Shown piece by piece: positions 36,297 to 45,534 of a DNA stretch of 45,534 nucleotides (position 1 is the stretch's first letter; every line of letters begins with the position of its first letter). The DNA comes from Pseudomonadota bacterium (GTDB taxonomy: Bacteria > Pseudomonadota > Gammaproteobacteria > Burkholderiales > REEB80): NCBI GenBank assembly GCA_028873515.1, contig JAGWIG010000016.1, positions 1 through 45,534 on the forward strand. The letters are read 5' to 3'. A program made the translations under genes and the position numbers. The notes below the pieces were generated by a model. The model saw only the letters and a program-made list of their open reading frames with translations. It was not told where the DNA came from and searched no databases.

Positions 36297-37231
36297 TGTC
36301 CCTTCCAGTTGTCATGCTTATGGGGCCTACCGCAGTCGGGAAGACTGAAGTAGCCCTTCATATTGCTGAGACATTTCCAGTTGAGATTGTTAGCGTGGAT
36401 TCAGCCAACGTCTATCTGGGTATGGATATTGGTACAGCGAAGCCAGATGTGATTATGCGCCAAAGTATCAGACATCATCTGATCGATTGCATTGACCCAA
36501 CAGAATCTTACTCTGCTGCACGTTTTCGTCATGATGCTTTGGAAATTATTGATGCTATCAGGTCGAGGGGAAAAATCCCGCTTCTAGTAGGGGGTACATT
36601 TCTTTATTTTAAAGTGCTTCAGGAAGGGATTCATACTTTGCCTGATTCTGATAGAGAAGTAAGGATGATGATTGAGAATGAGGCAAAGCTGTTAGGCTGG
36701 CCGGCAATGCATGCGCGGTTGCAATCAATTGATCCAGTTACTGCTGCCAGACTGAATGTACATGATGGACAACGTATCGGAAGGGCATTGGAAATTTATG
36801 TACAAAGTGGGCAGTCTATGAGTGTTTGGTTAGCCAAACCGAAATTTGTGGTACCGGATTTTCCGGTTTTACGGATTGCGCTTGAACCCTCAGATCGAGG
36901 CCATCTTCATGATCGAATAGCGAATCGTTTCAGAAAGATGCTCGCTTCAGGTCTTGTCAATGAAGTTGAACGGCTGAGGCAAACTTACGTTTTGAAGGAA
37001 TCTATGCCGAGCATGCGCTGTGTCGGTTACAGACAGGTCTGGAAATATCTTGAAGGATTTATTGGGAAAAATGAGCTGGAAGAATCCGGTATCGCAGCAA
37101 CACGGCAGCTCGCCAGGCGGCAGTTAACTTGGCTTCGATCAATGGATCAGGTTAACCGGGTTAACTGTTTTGCTGAGGATTTGGGTAAGGATGTTTGTAA
37201 GCTTGTACAAAAGGCGGTTGAGAATGCATAG
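36293..37231 (+). CDS. miaA: tRNA dimethylallyltransferase
   Basis: MiaA adds the dimethylallyl group to A37 of tRNAs that read UNN codons. The 312-residue product has P-loop GPTAVGKT at about 11–18, DSANVYLGMDIGTAKP and LLVGGTFLYFK, then the SMRCVGYRQVW segment and the RRQLTWLRS tail. It overlaps mutL by four bases, so the two are coupled. No hfq follows, unlike in E. coli; an AT-rich gap does. Confidence 0.96.
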   Translation: MMSLPVVMLMGPTAVGKTEVALHIAETFPVEIVSVDSANVYLGMDIGTAKPDVIMRQSIRHHLIDCIDPTESYSAARFRHDALEIIDAIRSRGKIPLLVGGTFLYFKVLQEGIHTLPDSDREVRMMIENEAKLLGWPAMHARLQSIDPVTAARLNVHDGQRIGRALEIYVQSGQSMSVWLAKPKFVVPDFPVLRIALEPSDRGHLHDRIANRFRKMLASGLVNEVERLRQTYVLKESMPSMRCVGYRQVWKYLEGFIGKNELEESGIAATRQLARRQLTWLRSMDQVNRVNCFAEDLGKDVCKLVQKAVENA

Positions 37232-37268
37232 AAATTGTAAACGAATTGAAGCCGAAATTTCGAGTTAG

Positions 37269-37277
37269 TTATCCACA
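37269..37277 (+). promoter_or_regulatory. Perfect DnaA box
   Basis: TTATCCACA matches the strong E. coli R1/R4 DnaA box exactly. It is 38 bases after the miaA stop. Confidence 0.6.
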
Positions 37278-37458
37278 GAATCCCTAAGCGATATCAGATA
37301 CAAAAAACCCCTCACTGAGAGGCGTGAACAATAAAATCAAGTATTTTTATTTTACTATAAATTACCGATAGTTAAATTATAAAAAAAGGTAATTATCCTG
37401 AGGAGTTCTCCCAGTGGTTTTGGAGCTAGAATTCAAATGAAATCAGAAATGTGCAATT

Positions 37459-37479
37459 CTATGCACAGCGTTATCCACA
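37459..37479 (+). promoter_or_regulatory. Paired DnaA boxes (one mismatch and one perfect)
   Basis: CTATGCACA (37459–37467) and TTATCCACA (37471–37479) start 12 bases apart in the same direction, a spacing near one helical turn that suits side-by-side DnaA binding. The AT-rich block begins just after. Confidence 0.55.
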
Positions 37480-37799
37480 ACTTGTAATAGTAAATAGAAT
37501 TAAGGAACTTTTTTATAATATTTTTTAATTTTTAGTGATGCCGTAAGAATGGAGTAAGGTTAACATAAATTTCTTGACTAGATCCAGTATTTTTTTAAAA
37601 AAAATAATACTTTTTAACTTATTGATTTTTAATAATGTTATTTGAAAGTGAAAGATGATTTTTTTTGGTCTCGTTTTAAATATCTTTAAAAGGGGGATAG
37701 GTTTTTTTTATAGATGGAACAGGTTAAGGTATACAGTCTTGCCTTATCTTGCCTGGGCGTCTAAAGTTCGGCTATTGTGAAACTTAAGGAGATTGGAAA

Positions 37800-38405
37800 T
37801 TGTTGTCGATCATCGCGGCTGCAGGCTGGCCAATTTGGCCACTTATCTTTGCTTCTGTAATTGCGCTTGCGATCATAGGTGAGAGGCTGTGGTCCCTTAA
37901 ACCAGGAGAAATCGCTCCTCTAGGCCTTTTTAGAGAAATTGAGGAGGCAGTAGATAAAGGCAAGGTTAATGATGAGATGCTGGATGCTCTAACCAGACAC
38001 TCGCCCCTGGGAAGAGTATTGGCAGCGGGCCTTCGTAATATCAGTGCGTCTCGTGAGGTGATGAAGGATGCAATTGAGGATGCCGGTAGGGTTGAAGCTT
38101 ATCTTTTGGAGCGTTATCTCCCAACACTTGGCACTATTGCCTCCGTTAGCCCATTGCTTGGATTGCTAGGAACGGTGATTGGCATGGTTGATATTTTTGG
38201 TGCATTAACACCACAGGGCTCTAGTCCGGCTGTTCTTGCACAGGGAATTTCAGTGGCATTGTACAACACGGCAATGGGGCTTATCGTTGCTATACCAAGT
38301 CTTATATTTTATCGGCATTTTCGTCAAAAGGTATCAGGGATTGTTTTGGATATGGAGACGCAGGCTGTGCGTCTTGTGGAAGTTGTGGACAAAAAACGGA
38401 ATTAA
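37800..38405 (+). CDS. exbB: MotA/TolQ/ExbB proton channel family protein
   Basis: ExbB-type proteins form, with ExbD, the proton channel that powers TonB or Tol-like work across the envelope. The 201-residue product has three membrane segments at about 10–28, 105–130 and 145–170, with SPLLGLLGTVIGM and the SVALYNTAMGLIVAIP stretch typical of the family. The start is TTG with AAGGAGA 37786–37792 ahead. TonB is not adjacent, so the partner (TonB or another) is unknown. It leads a tight run through lpxK, Trm112, kdsB, adk and the acyltransferase gene. Confidence 0.92.
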   Translation: MLSIIAAAGWPIWPLIFASVIALAIIGERLWSLKPGEIAPLGLFREIEEAVDKGKVNDEMLDALTRHSPLGRVLAAGLRNISASREVMKDAIEDAGRVEAYLLERYLPTLGTIASVSPLLGLLGTVIGMVDIFGALTPQGSSPAVLAQGISVALYNTAMGLIVAIPSLIFYRHFRQKVSGIVLDMETQAVRLVEVVDKKRN

Positions 38406-38407
38406 TT

Positions 38408-38812
38408 ATGCATTTTCAGCGTATGAGAGTCAGGGAAGAACCCGAAGTAAATTTGATTCCGATGATTGATGTTTTGCTCGTTATTCTTCTGTTTTTGATG
38501 GTTACCACCACTTTTAGTAAATTGGGTGAGCTTTCAGTTGTATTGCCAAAAGCATCCATGGCGCAAACCCGGAAGCTTCAATCCATAAATATAGTGATTG
38601 AGCGAAGCGGGAGAATCCTGGTTAATGGCCAACCTCCACTTGGCCAATTGTCTGAGGCTTTAGGCAAAATTGCAGATGGGAATACCGGTATGCTCGTCGT
38701 TATTGATGCGGATGCCATGTCAACGCAGCAATCGCTCATTACCGTTATGGAGGCTGCCCGGGAGGCCGGACTGGATCACATTGCTTTCGCAACCCGCATG
38801 TCAAAGTCATAG
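38408..38812 (+). CDS. exbD: ExbD/TolR family protein
   Basis: This 134-residue partner of ExbB has the short cytoplasmic start EEPEVNLIPMIDVLLVILLFLMV, shown here in part (NLIPMIDVLLVILLF), in which the Asp of MIDVLL is the proton-path residue. A periplasmic domain follows. It starts two bases after the exbB stop and six bases before lpxK. In betaproteobacteria this exbBD pair is commonly linked to lpxK–kdsB, perhaps serving envelope transport. Confidence 0.93.
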   Translation: MHFQRMRVREEPEVNLIPMIDVLLVILLFLMVTTTFSKLGELSVVLPKASMAQTRKLQSINIVIERSGRILVNGQPPLGQLSEALGKIADGNTGMLVVIDADAMSTQQSLITVMEAAREAGLDHIAFATRMSKS

Positions 38813-38818
38813 CTGTCA

Positions 38819-39844
38819 ATGCCAAACTATCTGTCAAGGATTGAATCATGGTTTACAAGGTTCTGGCATGAAAGTAGCATGCGTGTTCTTTTACTTTCTC
38901 CTCTGGCACTGCTATTTCTTGTTATTGTAACGCTTAGACGCAAAGCTTATGATTTAAACCTGATTAAGGTAATTCATTTACCAGTTCCGGTTATAGTAAT
39001 TGGGAATATTACTGTAGGGGGTACAGGAAAAACACCGCTTATCCTGTGGCTAGTCACTTTCTTAGCCAAAAAAGGAATACATGTTGGAGTGGTCAGTCGT
39101 GGTTATGGTCGTCGTTCACACGGATTGATTTCGGTTAATTCTGAGATGTCTGCGGAAAATTGTGGGGATGAGCCATGGCTGATTCATCAGAATACAGGTT
39201 GCCCAGTTGTAGTTGGAGCAAATCGGGTCGCTGCAGCGAACAGATTGCTTGAGCTTGATCCAGATGTTCAGGTTATTCTGAGTGACGATGGGTTGCAACA
39301 CTATCGACTAGGTCGTGACGTCGAGGTTCTTGTGGTTGATGGCGAAAGACGCTTTGGGAATAACCTGCTATTGCCTGCAGGCCCGTTGCGTGAACCTGCA
39401 TCCAGAATCTCTTCGGTGGATGCGGTTGTTGTGAATGGCAAGAAGGCATATTTGTTGCACGAACAAACCTATTGCATGCAGCTTGAAGGAGATTTGTTCT
39501 ATAATCTTTTGCTTCCAGAACATAAGGTGAATGTGCTGGGTTTTAAAGGGAAATCCTTGCATGCAGTAGCGGGCATCGGTAATCCCCAGCGATTTTTCCG
39601 AACCCTGACTGAGAAGGGTTTGTGTGTGATACCCCATGCTTTTCCAGATCATTATGACTATAAAGTTGAGGATTTTGAACAGTTTGAGGGTGAGATTATC
39701 ATGACTGAAAAGGATGCAGTAAAATGCCGGGGATTTGCAGATGAACGTTATTGGGTGTTTCCGGTTCAGGCGAGAATCAGTACAGCATTTGGCCAGTTTA
39801 TCTTGAATAAAATTAAGGTGCCTCATGGATCCAAAACTCATTGA
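38819..39844 (+). CDS. lpxK: Tetraacyldisaccharide 4'-kinase
   Basis: LpxK puts the 4'-phosphate on the lipid A precursor at the inner membrane. The 341-residue product has an N-terminal hydrophobic anchor at about 22–38, Walker [13 protein letters not shown] at 62–73, and [20 protein letters not shown] and GIGNPQRFF motifs of the family. Its last 20 bases overlap the Trm112 gene. Confidence 0.95.
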   Translation: MPNYLSRIESWFTRFWHESSMRVLLLSPLALLFLVIVTLRRKAYDLNLIKVIHLPVPVIVIGNITVGGTGKTPLILWLVTFLAKKGIHVGVVSRGYGRRSHGLISVNSEMSAENCGDEPWLIHQNTGCPVVVGANRVAAANRLLELDPDVQVILSDDGLQHYRLGRDVEVLVVDGERRFGNNLLLPAGPLREPASRISSVDAVVVNGKKAYLLHEQTYCMQLEGDLFYNLLLPEHKVNVLGFKGKSLHAVAGIGNPQRFFRTLTEKGLCVIPHAFPDHYDYKVEDFEQFEGEIIMTEKDAVKCRGFADERYWVFPVQARISTAFGQFILNKIKVPHGSKTH

Positions 39845-39994
39845 AATTCTTGTTTGCCCTGTATGCAAGGGACCGCTTGATTATCGTCGCGGTGCAACTG
39901 AAATGATTTGCAAGGGTTGTAGGCTGGCTTATCCAGTACACGATGATATTCCTGTGCTTATCGAACAGGAGGCGCGTGAATTGGGTCCAGAAGA

Positions 39995-39998
<4 letters not shown>
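39825..39998 (+). CDS. Trm112 family zinc protein (YcaR-like)
   Basis: This 57-residue protein is short enough to be missed by many gene callers. It starts with [18 protein letters not shown] and has C11, C14, C29 and C32, the four zinc ligands of the bacterial Trm112 fold, then the [12 protein letters not shown] segment shared by YcaR proteins. ATG 39825 lies 20 bases inside the end of lpxK, and the TGA overlaps the kdsB ATG (ATGA). The lpxK–Trm112–kdsB order is conserved. In bacteria its role is unclear; eukaryotic Trm112 activates methyltransferases. Confidence 0.93.
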
Positions 39999-41423
<1,425 letters not shown>

Positions 41424-41424
<1 letters not shown>

Positions 41425-42326
41425 TGGATAGGGTGGCAATTTTTATCTTCTGGATGCTCCACTGGTTGCCCCAGCCTGTATTGGCTATGCTGGGTCGAAG
41501 CTTTGGAAAATTGGCATTTTTTTTGGCACGGGAAAGAAGGGATGTTGCGTTAGTCAATCTAAAATCCTGTATGCCAGAATTGGATGAAGATGAGGTCTAT
41601 AAACTTGCCCAGCGTCATTTTATGGCTCTGGGTAGAATGGCAACAGAATGGACAGTTCTTTGGTGGGGTTCTGAAAAAAGACTGCGCCGTATGGTTCGTA
41701 TAGTCAATCTGGATCGTCTCCTTGCATATAAAGGGGTTCCGGTAATTCTTCTTGCACCACATTTTGTTGGTCTTGACATGTGTGGAGTCCGGTTATCTAT
41801 GGAAATGACTTTGTGTACCATGTATACGCAACAGAAAAACCGCCGTTTTACCGAATTATTTCTTAAGGGACGCATGCGGTTTAATTCTGCTAACCGGCCA
41901 TTTTCTCGTCAGGAAGGGATAAGGCCTCTGTTGAGGGCTCTTAAGGAAAATATCCCGGCCTATTTCCTGCCTGATCAGGATGCCGGTAGAGAAGGGGCTG
42001 TTTTTGTACCTTTTTTTGGCCAGGCCGCAGCCACACTGACTAGCCTTCCACGGCTTGCCAAAGCTGCAAATGCGGTTGTCATTCCAGCGATTCCAAGACA
42101 GGTTGAAAATGGGTATGTACTTGAAATTGGTGAGCCTTGGAAGAATTATCCTGGTGAGGATATTAAGGAGGATACGTTTCGCATGAATCTTTATATTGAA
42201 TCAGTCGTTCGCACTATGCCAGAGCAATATTTTTGGGTTCATAAGCGATTCAAGACCCAAACTGACCCTTCACGTCAATTTTATGAAGAAGCAATCGTAG
42301 CACTCAGGGCTGAAAAACAATCCTGA
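41424..42326 (+). CDS. lpxL: Lysophospholipid/lipid A acyltransferase, LpxL (HtrB) type
   Basis: This 300-residue inner-membrane enzyme probably adds a secondary acyl chain to lipid A. H113 and D118 form the HX4D catalytic motif in APHFVGLD. The later PDQDAGREGAVFVPFFG and WVHKRFKT are typical of the LpxL/LpxM group. Whether it acts as LpxL or as a more general acyltransferase cannot be told. It shares a base with the adk stop, and with lpxK and kdsB nearby the lipid A role is well supported. Confidence 0.85.
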
Positions 42327-42424
42327 ACTATTGTGTTGTGTACCTGACTTGTTGAATTCATAACATGATGCGTTTAATGCGCGAGACGGAGTTTAAAGTT
42401 TTTATTTTCAGACAAGGATGAATT

Positions 42425-42958
42425 ATGGGTGTAGAAAAGGTAGAGGCCGGAACCGCCGTGCCAGATGATGTGAATGTCATTATTGAAATTCCAATGAATG
42501 GACCACCTATCAAATATGAAGTTGATAAGGATTCAGGTATGTTATGGGTAGATAGGTTCATGTCCACTGCCATGCATTATCCCTGTAATTATGGGTATAT
42601 CCCCCAGACACTTTCAGGTGACGGAGATCCTGTGGATGTGCTGGTTGTGACGCCGATCCCGCTTCAACATGGTGTAGTCATACGGGTACGTCCTGTCGGT
42701 ATGCTAAGGATGACAGATGAGGCTGGTGAAGATACTAAATTATTGGCCGTACCTGTAAGCAAACTGACCCAGATTTATGATAATGTTCATTCCCCGGATG
42801 ATTTGCCACCTATCCTTTTAGATCAGATTAAGCATTTCTTTGAACATTACAAGGACTTGGAAAAAGGGAAATGGGTCAGGGTTGAAGGTTGGGTTAATAG
42901 GGAAGCGGCCTGGTCTGAAATTATTAGTGGCATTAAAAATTACAAACTAAAAAAGTAA
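42425..42958 (+). CDS. ppa: Inorganic pyrophosphatase
   Basis: Ppa hydrolyses pyrophosphate and pulls forward biosynthetic reactions. The 177-residue family I enzyme has [15 protein letters not shown] and the metal motif [10 protein letters not shown] with D66, D68 and D71. AAGGA at 42414–42418 precedes ATG 42425. It stands apart from the acyltransferase gene by 98 bases and is followed by a strong hairpin terminator. Confidence 0.97.
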   Translation: MGVEKVEAGTAVPDDVNVIIEIPMNGPPIKYEVDKDSGMLWVDRFMSTAMHYPCNYGYIPQTLSGDGDPVDVLVVTPIPLQHGVVIRVRPVGMLRMTDEAGEDTKLLAVPVSKLTQIYDNVHSPDDLPPILLDQIKHFFEHYKDLEKGKWVRVEGWVNREAAWSEIISGIKNYKLKK

Positions 42959-42969
42959 AAACGTTTCGG

Positions 42970-43000
42970 CACATGCGCACTGTTATGGCGCATGTGTTTT
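42970..43000 (+). terminator. Intrinsic terminator after ppa
   Basis: CACATGCGC (42970–42978) and GCGCATGTG (42988–42996) form a perfect 9-base stem with a 9-base loop, followed directly by TTTT. It separates ppa from amt. Confidence 0.8.
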
Positions 43001-43004
43001 CAAA

Positions 43005-43021
43005 TTCACCATATCGGTGCA
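43005..43021 (+). promoter_or_regulatory. NtrC-like binding site upstream of amt
   Basis: TTCACC-ATATC-GGTGCA matches the NtrC consensus TGCACC-N5-GGTGCA at 11 of 12 fixed positions. It lies 53 bases ahead of the sigma-54 promoter of amt. Confidence 0.65.
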
Positions 43022-43073
43022 TCGTTTGCTCTCCAGGTTGATCCAAAATCGTGCGTTATCATGCACTTTTATC

Positions 43074-43089
43074 TGGCATATCTTTTGCA
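43074..43089 (+). promoter_or_regulatory. Sigma-54 promoter of amt
   Basis: TGGCA (43074–43078) and TTGCA (43085–43089) place the invariant GG and GC exactly 10 bases apart, as sigma-54 promoters require. Expected transcription start is near 43100, about 23 bases before the amt ATG. Confidence 0.75.
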
Positions 43090-43122
43090 TACGATTCTGG
43101 AGATTACTTATAAGGAGGAATT

Positions 43123-44298
43123 ATGAGTCAGGATGTACTGTTTATATTGATTGGTGCCATATTGGTGCTTTCCATGCATGCCGGTTTTGCATTTCTTGAA
43201 TTGGGAACCGTTAGACAAAAAAATCAGGTCAATGCCTTGGTCAAGATATTGTGTGATTTTTCAGTATCAACCATAGCTTATTTTTTTATTGGCTATGGAA
43301 TTTCTTATGGGATTCATTTTTTTTCAAATGCTCAAATACTTAGCGTTGATCATGGGTATCAGTTGGTACGTTTCTTCTTTCTCTTGACTTTTGCCGCTGC
43401 AATTCCTGCGATCATTTCAGGCGGAATTGCCGAGCGTGCAAAGTTTCTGCCACAACTCGCGGCAACATTTTTTCTGGTTGGCTTTGTTTACCCGTTATTC
43501 GAAGGAATTGCCTGGAACAATGAGTTTGGCTTACAAGGCTGGCTTGCGCATCAGTTTGGTGCATCGTTTCATGATTTTGCAGGTTCAGTTGTAGTGCATG
43601 CGTTTGGTGGATGGATTGCTCTACCCGCAGTGATTTTACTGGGAGCAAGGCGTGGTCGTTATCACCCTGGAGGTGCTGTTGCTGCGCATCCGCCATCAAA
43701 TATCCCTTTTCTTGCTCTTGGAGCCTGGATTCTGCTAGTCGGTTGGTTTGGTTTTAATGTGATGTCAGCTCAGAGACTGGATGCCATATCCGGTCTTGTT
43801 GCTATCAATTCACTGATGGCGCTGGCTGGAGGAACATTGGGAGCGCTGGTTATGGGTCGTAATGACCCGGGGTTTGTTCATAATGGGCCTCTAGCAGGGC
43901 TGGTTGCTGTTTGTGCCGGATCAGATGTAATGCACCCTATTGGTGCGTTGGTGACAGGAGTAATTGCAAGCATGATATTTGTATACATGTTTTCATATGT
44001 ACAAAACCGCTGGAAAATTGATGACGTTCTGGGAGTATGGCCATTACATGGCCTATGTGGAACATGGGGTGGTATTGCTTGCGGAATATTTGGCCAAAAG
44101 TCTTTAGGTGGACTTGGAGGCGTGAGCTTAGTGAGTCAGTTTATCGGTACTGCTTTAGGTATAGCAATAGCCCTTGCAGGGGGATTCATCGTTTATGGCC
44201 TGCTTAAAATAACGGTTGGAATTCGTCTGGAAGCTGAAGCTGAATTTGATGGTGCAGATTTAAGTATTCATAAAATCAGTGCAACCACAGAACGATAA
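43123..44298 (+). CDS. amt: Ammonium transporter
   Basis: Amt is a trimeric membrane channel that brings in ammonium. The 391-residue product has many hydrophobic helices and the twin pore histidines H159 (DFAGSVVVH) and H309 (WPLHGLCGTWG). FEGIAWN and the NGPLAGLVAVCAGSDVMHP segment are family motifs, the latter in a less common form than E. coli AmtB. AAGGAGG precedes the ATG. No glnK is adjacent. The sigma-54 promoter and NtrC-like site show that it is probably switched on by nitrogen shortage. Confidence 0.95.
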   Translation: MSQDVLFILIGAILVLSMHAGFAFLELGTVRQKNQVNALVKILCDFSVSTIAYFFIGYGISYGIHFFSNAQILSVDHGYQLVRFFFLLTFAAAIPAIISGGIAERAKFLPQLAATFFLVGFVYPLFEGIAWNNEFGLQGWLAHQFGASFHDFAGSVVVHAFGGWIALPAVILLGARRGRYHPGGAVAAHPPSNIPFLALGAWILLVGWFGFNVMSAQRLDAISGLVAINSLMALAGGTLGALVMGRNDPGFVHNGPLAGLVAVCAGSDVMHPIGALVTGVIASMIFVYMFSYVQNRWKIDDVLGVWPLHGLCGTWGGIACGIFGQKSLGGLGGVSLVSQFIGTALGIAIALAGGFIVYGLLKITVGIRLEAEAEFDGADLSIHKISATTER

Positions 44299-44384
44299 GC
44301 CTGGTGCGCACTGTAACATAAGATATGCCGCAGGCCGGAATGTTTTAGATTGAATCATTATCTACAGGCGATACCTAATCGAGG

Positions 44385-45278
44385 TTACTCCTGGAGAATT
44401 GCAGTTAGATGCTTCATGTTATAAGCGCTGATTAAAGTTAATGCTCCAAGTATGGCAAAAATACCTGTAAGATTAATTGAATTCGGGATTTCATTCAGTT
44501 CCAAAGCAGCACTCAACACGCCAAAAACCGGAGCAAGCAGTATCCCAAGGCTTGCTGTTCCAGCTTTCATCTTACGAAGAAGATAAAGCCATGTTAGCCA
44601 ACCTAGCGCAGTTGAAGGCCCGACATTATATGCCAATGCAAACCAGAAATAAGGCGAAGTGTGTATAGGGCTTTCATGTACAAATGGAAGGACTAGTGTG
44701 AGCATTATTCCTCCAAACAGCATTTGCCACGCAGTAAGGGATAAAACATTGGTATGGCCATCAGACTGCATATGTTTGCCAAGAATGACTGATATTGACC
44801 AGGAAATTCCTGAAGACAGGGCGAGAATTTTGCTGACAAGCGTATCCGATCCGGATGATGGAAAAAAAAAGCATATCAGTCCGATCATTGCAAGAGTTAT
44901 GGAAGCGGCCTGGATTACGCCAATCTTTTCATTTAATAGGGGCCAAGCAAGTAACATGACCCAAAATGGCATGGTATAAACTAGTACAGCGACATTACCT
45001 GCACCTCCTGCAACCAGTGCCCACATGGATAAACCAGTGAAGATAGCAGTCTGAAAGAAGCCAAGTAGGATGGTTTGGATTGGATTCCTGAGGGATATGG
45101 GTTGTTTTTTTATATACATGACAATAAAAAGTGCAAACGATCCCAGAAGCATCCTTAGGGATGCAAAAGTGAATGGACCAACCCAAACAAGTACTTTTTT
45201 CATGACGACCCAGTTGTATCCCCAGATTAGGGCTAAAATGACAAGCAGGAAAGGGGAGTGCCAGGATTTCTCTTGCAT
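44385..45278 (-). CDS. EamA/DMT family transporter
   Basis: This 297-residue protein has about ten hydrophobic segments in two repeats, the EamA (DMT superfamily) layout. LIWGYNWVVMKK near the start and AYNVGPSTALGWLTW in the second half are typical. Such proteins export amino acids or other small metabolites; the substrate cannot be told here. It is convergent with amt across an 86-base gap. Confidence 0.88.
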   Translation of the reverse strand: MQEKSWHSPFLLVILALIWGYNWVVMKKVLVWVGPFTFASLRMLLGSFALFIVMYIKKQPISLRNPIQTILLGFFQTAIFTGLSMWALVAGGAGNVAVLVYTMPFWVMLLAWPLLNEKIGVIQAASITLAMIGLICFFFPSSGSDTLVSKILALSSGISWSISVILGKHMQSDGHTNVLSLTAWQMLFGGIMLTLVLPFVHESPIHTSPYFWFALAYNVGPSTALGWLTWLYLLRKMKAGTASLGILLAPVFGVLSAALELNEIPNSINLTGIFAILGALTLISAYNMKHLTAILQE

Positions 45279-45301
45279 TTAAAAAATTCCGAAAGAGCAT
45301 G

Positions 45302-45307
45302 ATTATA
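45302..45307 (-). promoter_or_regulatory. -10 box of the EamA gene
   Basis: On the minus strand the sequence reads TATAAT, about 23 bases before the EamA start. The -35 position is weak (TCGATA), so only the -10 supports the call. Confidence 0.33.
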
Positions 45308-45407
45308 TTTGTTTACAGGTTTTATATCGAGAATAGTATATTCAGGTCAGAAAACCATGATGTAAAACTTATTTAAATATGCTTATTTTAATCCACGGAT
45401 TCAAGCA

Positions 45408-45534
45408 TGAAGTGCAATTTTGAATAATGCTGATCAGGGGGGCAGGATGCGGTAGCATTTGTGCTTTTTTGACCAGCCAGTCGAAATTGCATCCATGAAC
45501 TACACACACCTTACCCAGGAAGAAAGATACCAGA
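45408..45534 (+). mobile_element. Left end of an IS30-family insertion sequence (partial)
   Basis: The window ends inside a transposase gene whose start matches IS30 enzymes. The TGAAGTGCAATTTTGAA stretch at about 45408–45424 may be part of the terminal inverted repeat, recalled from other IS30 members; the exact tip cannot be fixed without the other end. Confidence 0.5.
45495..45534 (+). CDS. IS30-family transposase, N-terminal fragment at window edge
   Basis: ATG 45495 opens a frame reading MNYTHLTQEERYQ before the window ends. This is the typical first segment of IS30-family transposases, the start of the N-terminal helix-turn-helix. Thirteen codons are visible, so the state of the rest is unknown. 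No clear ribosome site is seen. Confidence 0.75.
   Translation, partial: MNYTHLTQEERYQ

Larger units (their letters stand above)
37232..37799. other. AT-rich intergenic region with DnaA boxes (origin-like)
   Basis: This 568-base gap holds no gene. Two perfect DnaA boxes TTATCCACA lie at 37269–37277 and 37471–37479. A third at 37459–37467 (CTATGCACA) has one mismatch to TTATNCACA; all point the same way. The third overlaps an inverted repeat GTGCA-ATTCTA-TGCAC (37451–37466), and CGAAATTTCG (37253–37262) lies just before the first. From about 37500 to 37700 the DNA is very AT-rich with long A and T runs, as in a DNA-unwinding element. dnaA and dnaN are not next to it. A DnaA-controlled promoter for exbB is the alternative. 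Confidence 0.5.

Noticed and set aside
37302-37322. Minus-strand terminator (CCTC-GAGG stem followed by TTTTTT) implying a leftward small RNA
   Set aside because: The stem is only four pairs, and no promoter for such an RNA could be pointed out.
37574-37610. TTGACT and TAATAC as an exbB promoter
   Set aside because: The spacing is 25 bases, too long for sigma-70.

Overview
The window looks like chromosomal DNA of a moderately AT-rich betaproteobacterium, possibly a Nitrosomonadales relative. Two gene orders support this: glnE–ilvE–zinc finger–waaF, and exbB–exbD–lpxK–Trm112–kdsB–adk. Both are typical of that class. The assignment rests on remembered gene order and has not been checked by a search. 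Nearly all of the DNA is core metabolism. Both edges carry mobile DNA: a group II intron 3' end on the left and the first 13 codons of an IS30-type transposase on the right.

Layout. 1–712: intron debris reaching up to glnE. 713–5619: glnE (glutamine synthetase adenylyltransferase), ilvE, a zf-CHCC protein and waaF. 5620–5956: a GC-rich mobile-element scar. 5957–15094: acs, then the yhdP–nitrilase–tldD run and rsgA. 15566–17425: an M48 membrane protease and orn, divergent. 17398–31453: a central-carbon and glycogen block with glgA(-), gnd–zwf–pgl, a lipoprotein, pgi(-) and glgB(-), glgC, and two GH57 enzymes. 31531–31647: a 38-residue membrane peptide missed by size cut-offs. 31655–37231: queG divergent from tsaE–amiC–mutL–miaA. 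37232–37799: an AT-rich gap with two perfect DnaA boxes and a one-mismatch third. 37800–42326: exbB–exbD–lpxK–Trm112–kdsB–adk–lpxL-like, tightly coupled with overlapping genes. 42425–45278: ppa, amt and an EamA exporter(-).

How the genes work together. Gnd, Zwf and Pgl form the complete oxidative pentose phosphate branch, and Pgi joins it to glycolysis. GlgC, GlgA and GlgB make glycogen, and the two GH57 enzymes probably remodel or degrade the glucan. A perfect palindrome lies between divergent glgA and gnd and could be a shared operator. Nitrogen control appears twice: GlnE modifies glutamine synthetase, and amt is preceded by a sigma-54 promoter with an upstream NtrC-like site. LpxK, KdsB, the LpxL-like enzyme and WaaF all serve lipid A or LPS core synthesis.

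I did not find a clear, wholly new multi-gene system. The observations most worth checking are the origin-like region at 37.2–37.8 kb, the apparently nested group II introns next to a short glnE, the 38-residue membrane peptide, the 15-bp perfect palindrome inside the second GH57 gene, and the NtrC/sigma-54 control of amt. Start codons are unusually often TTG (six genes) or GTG (three genes).
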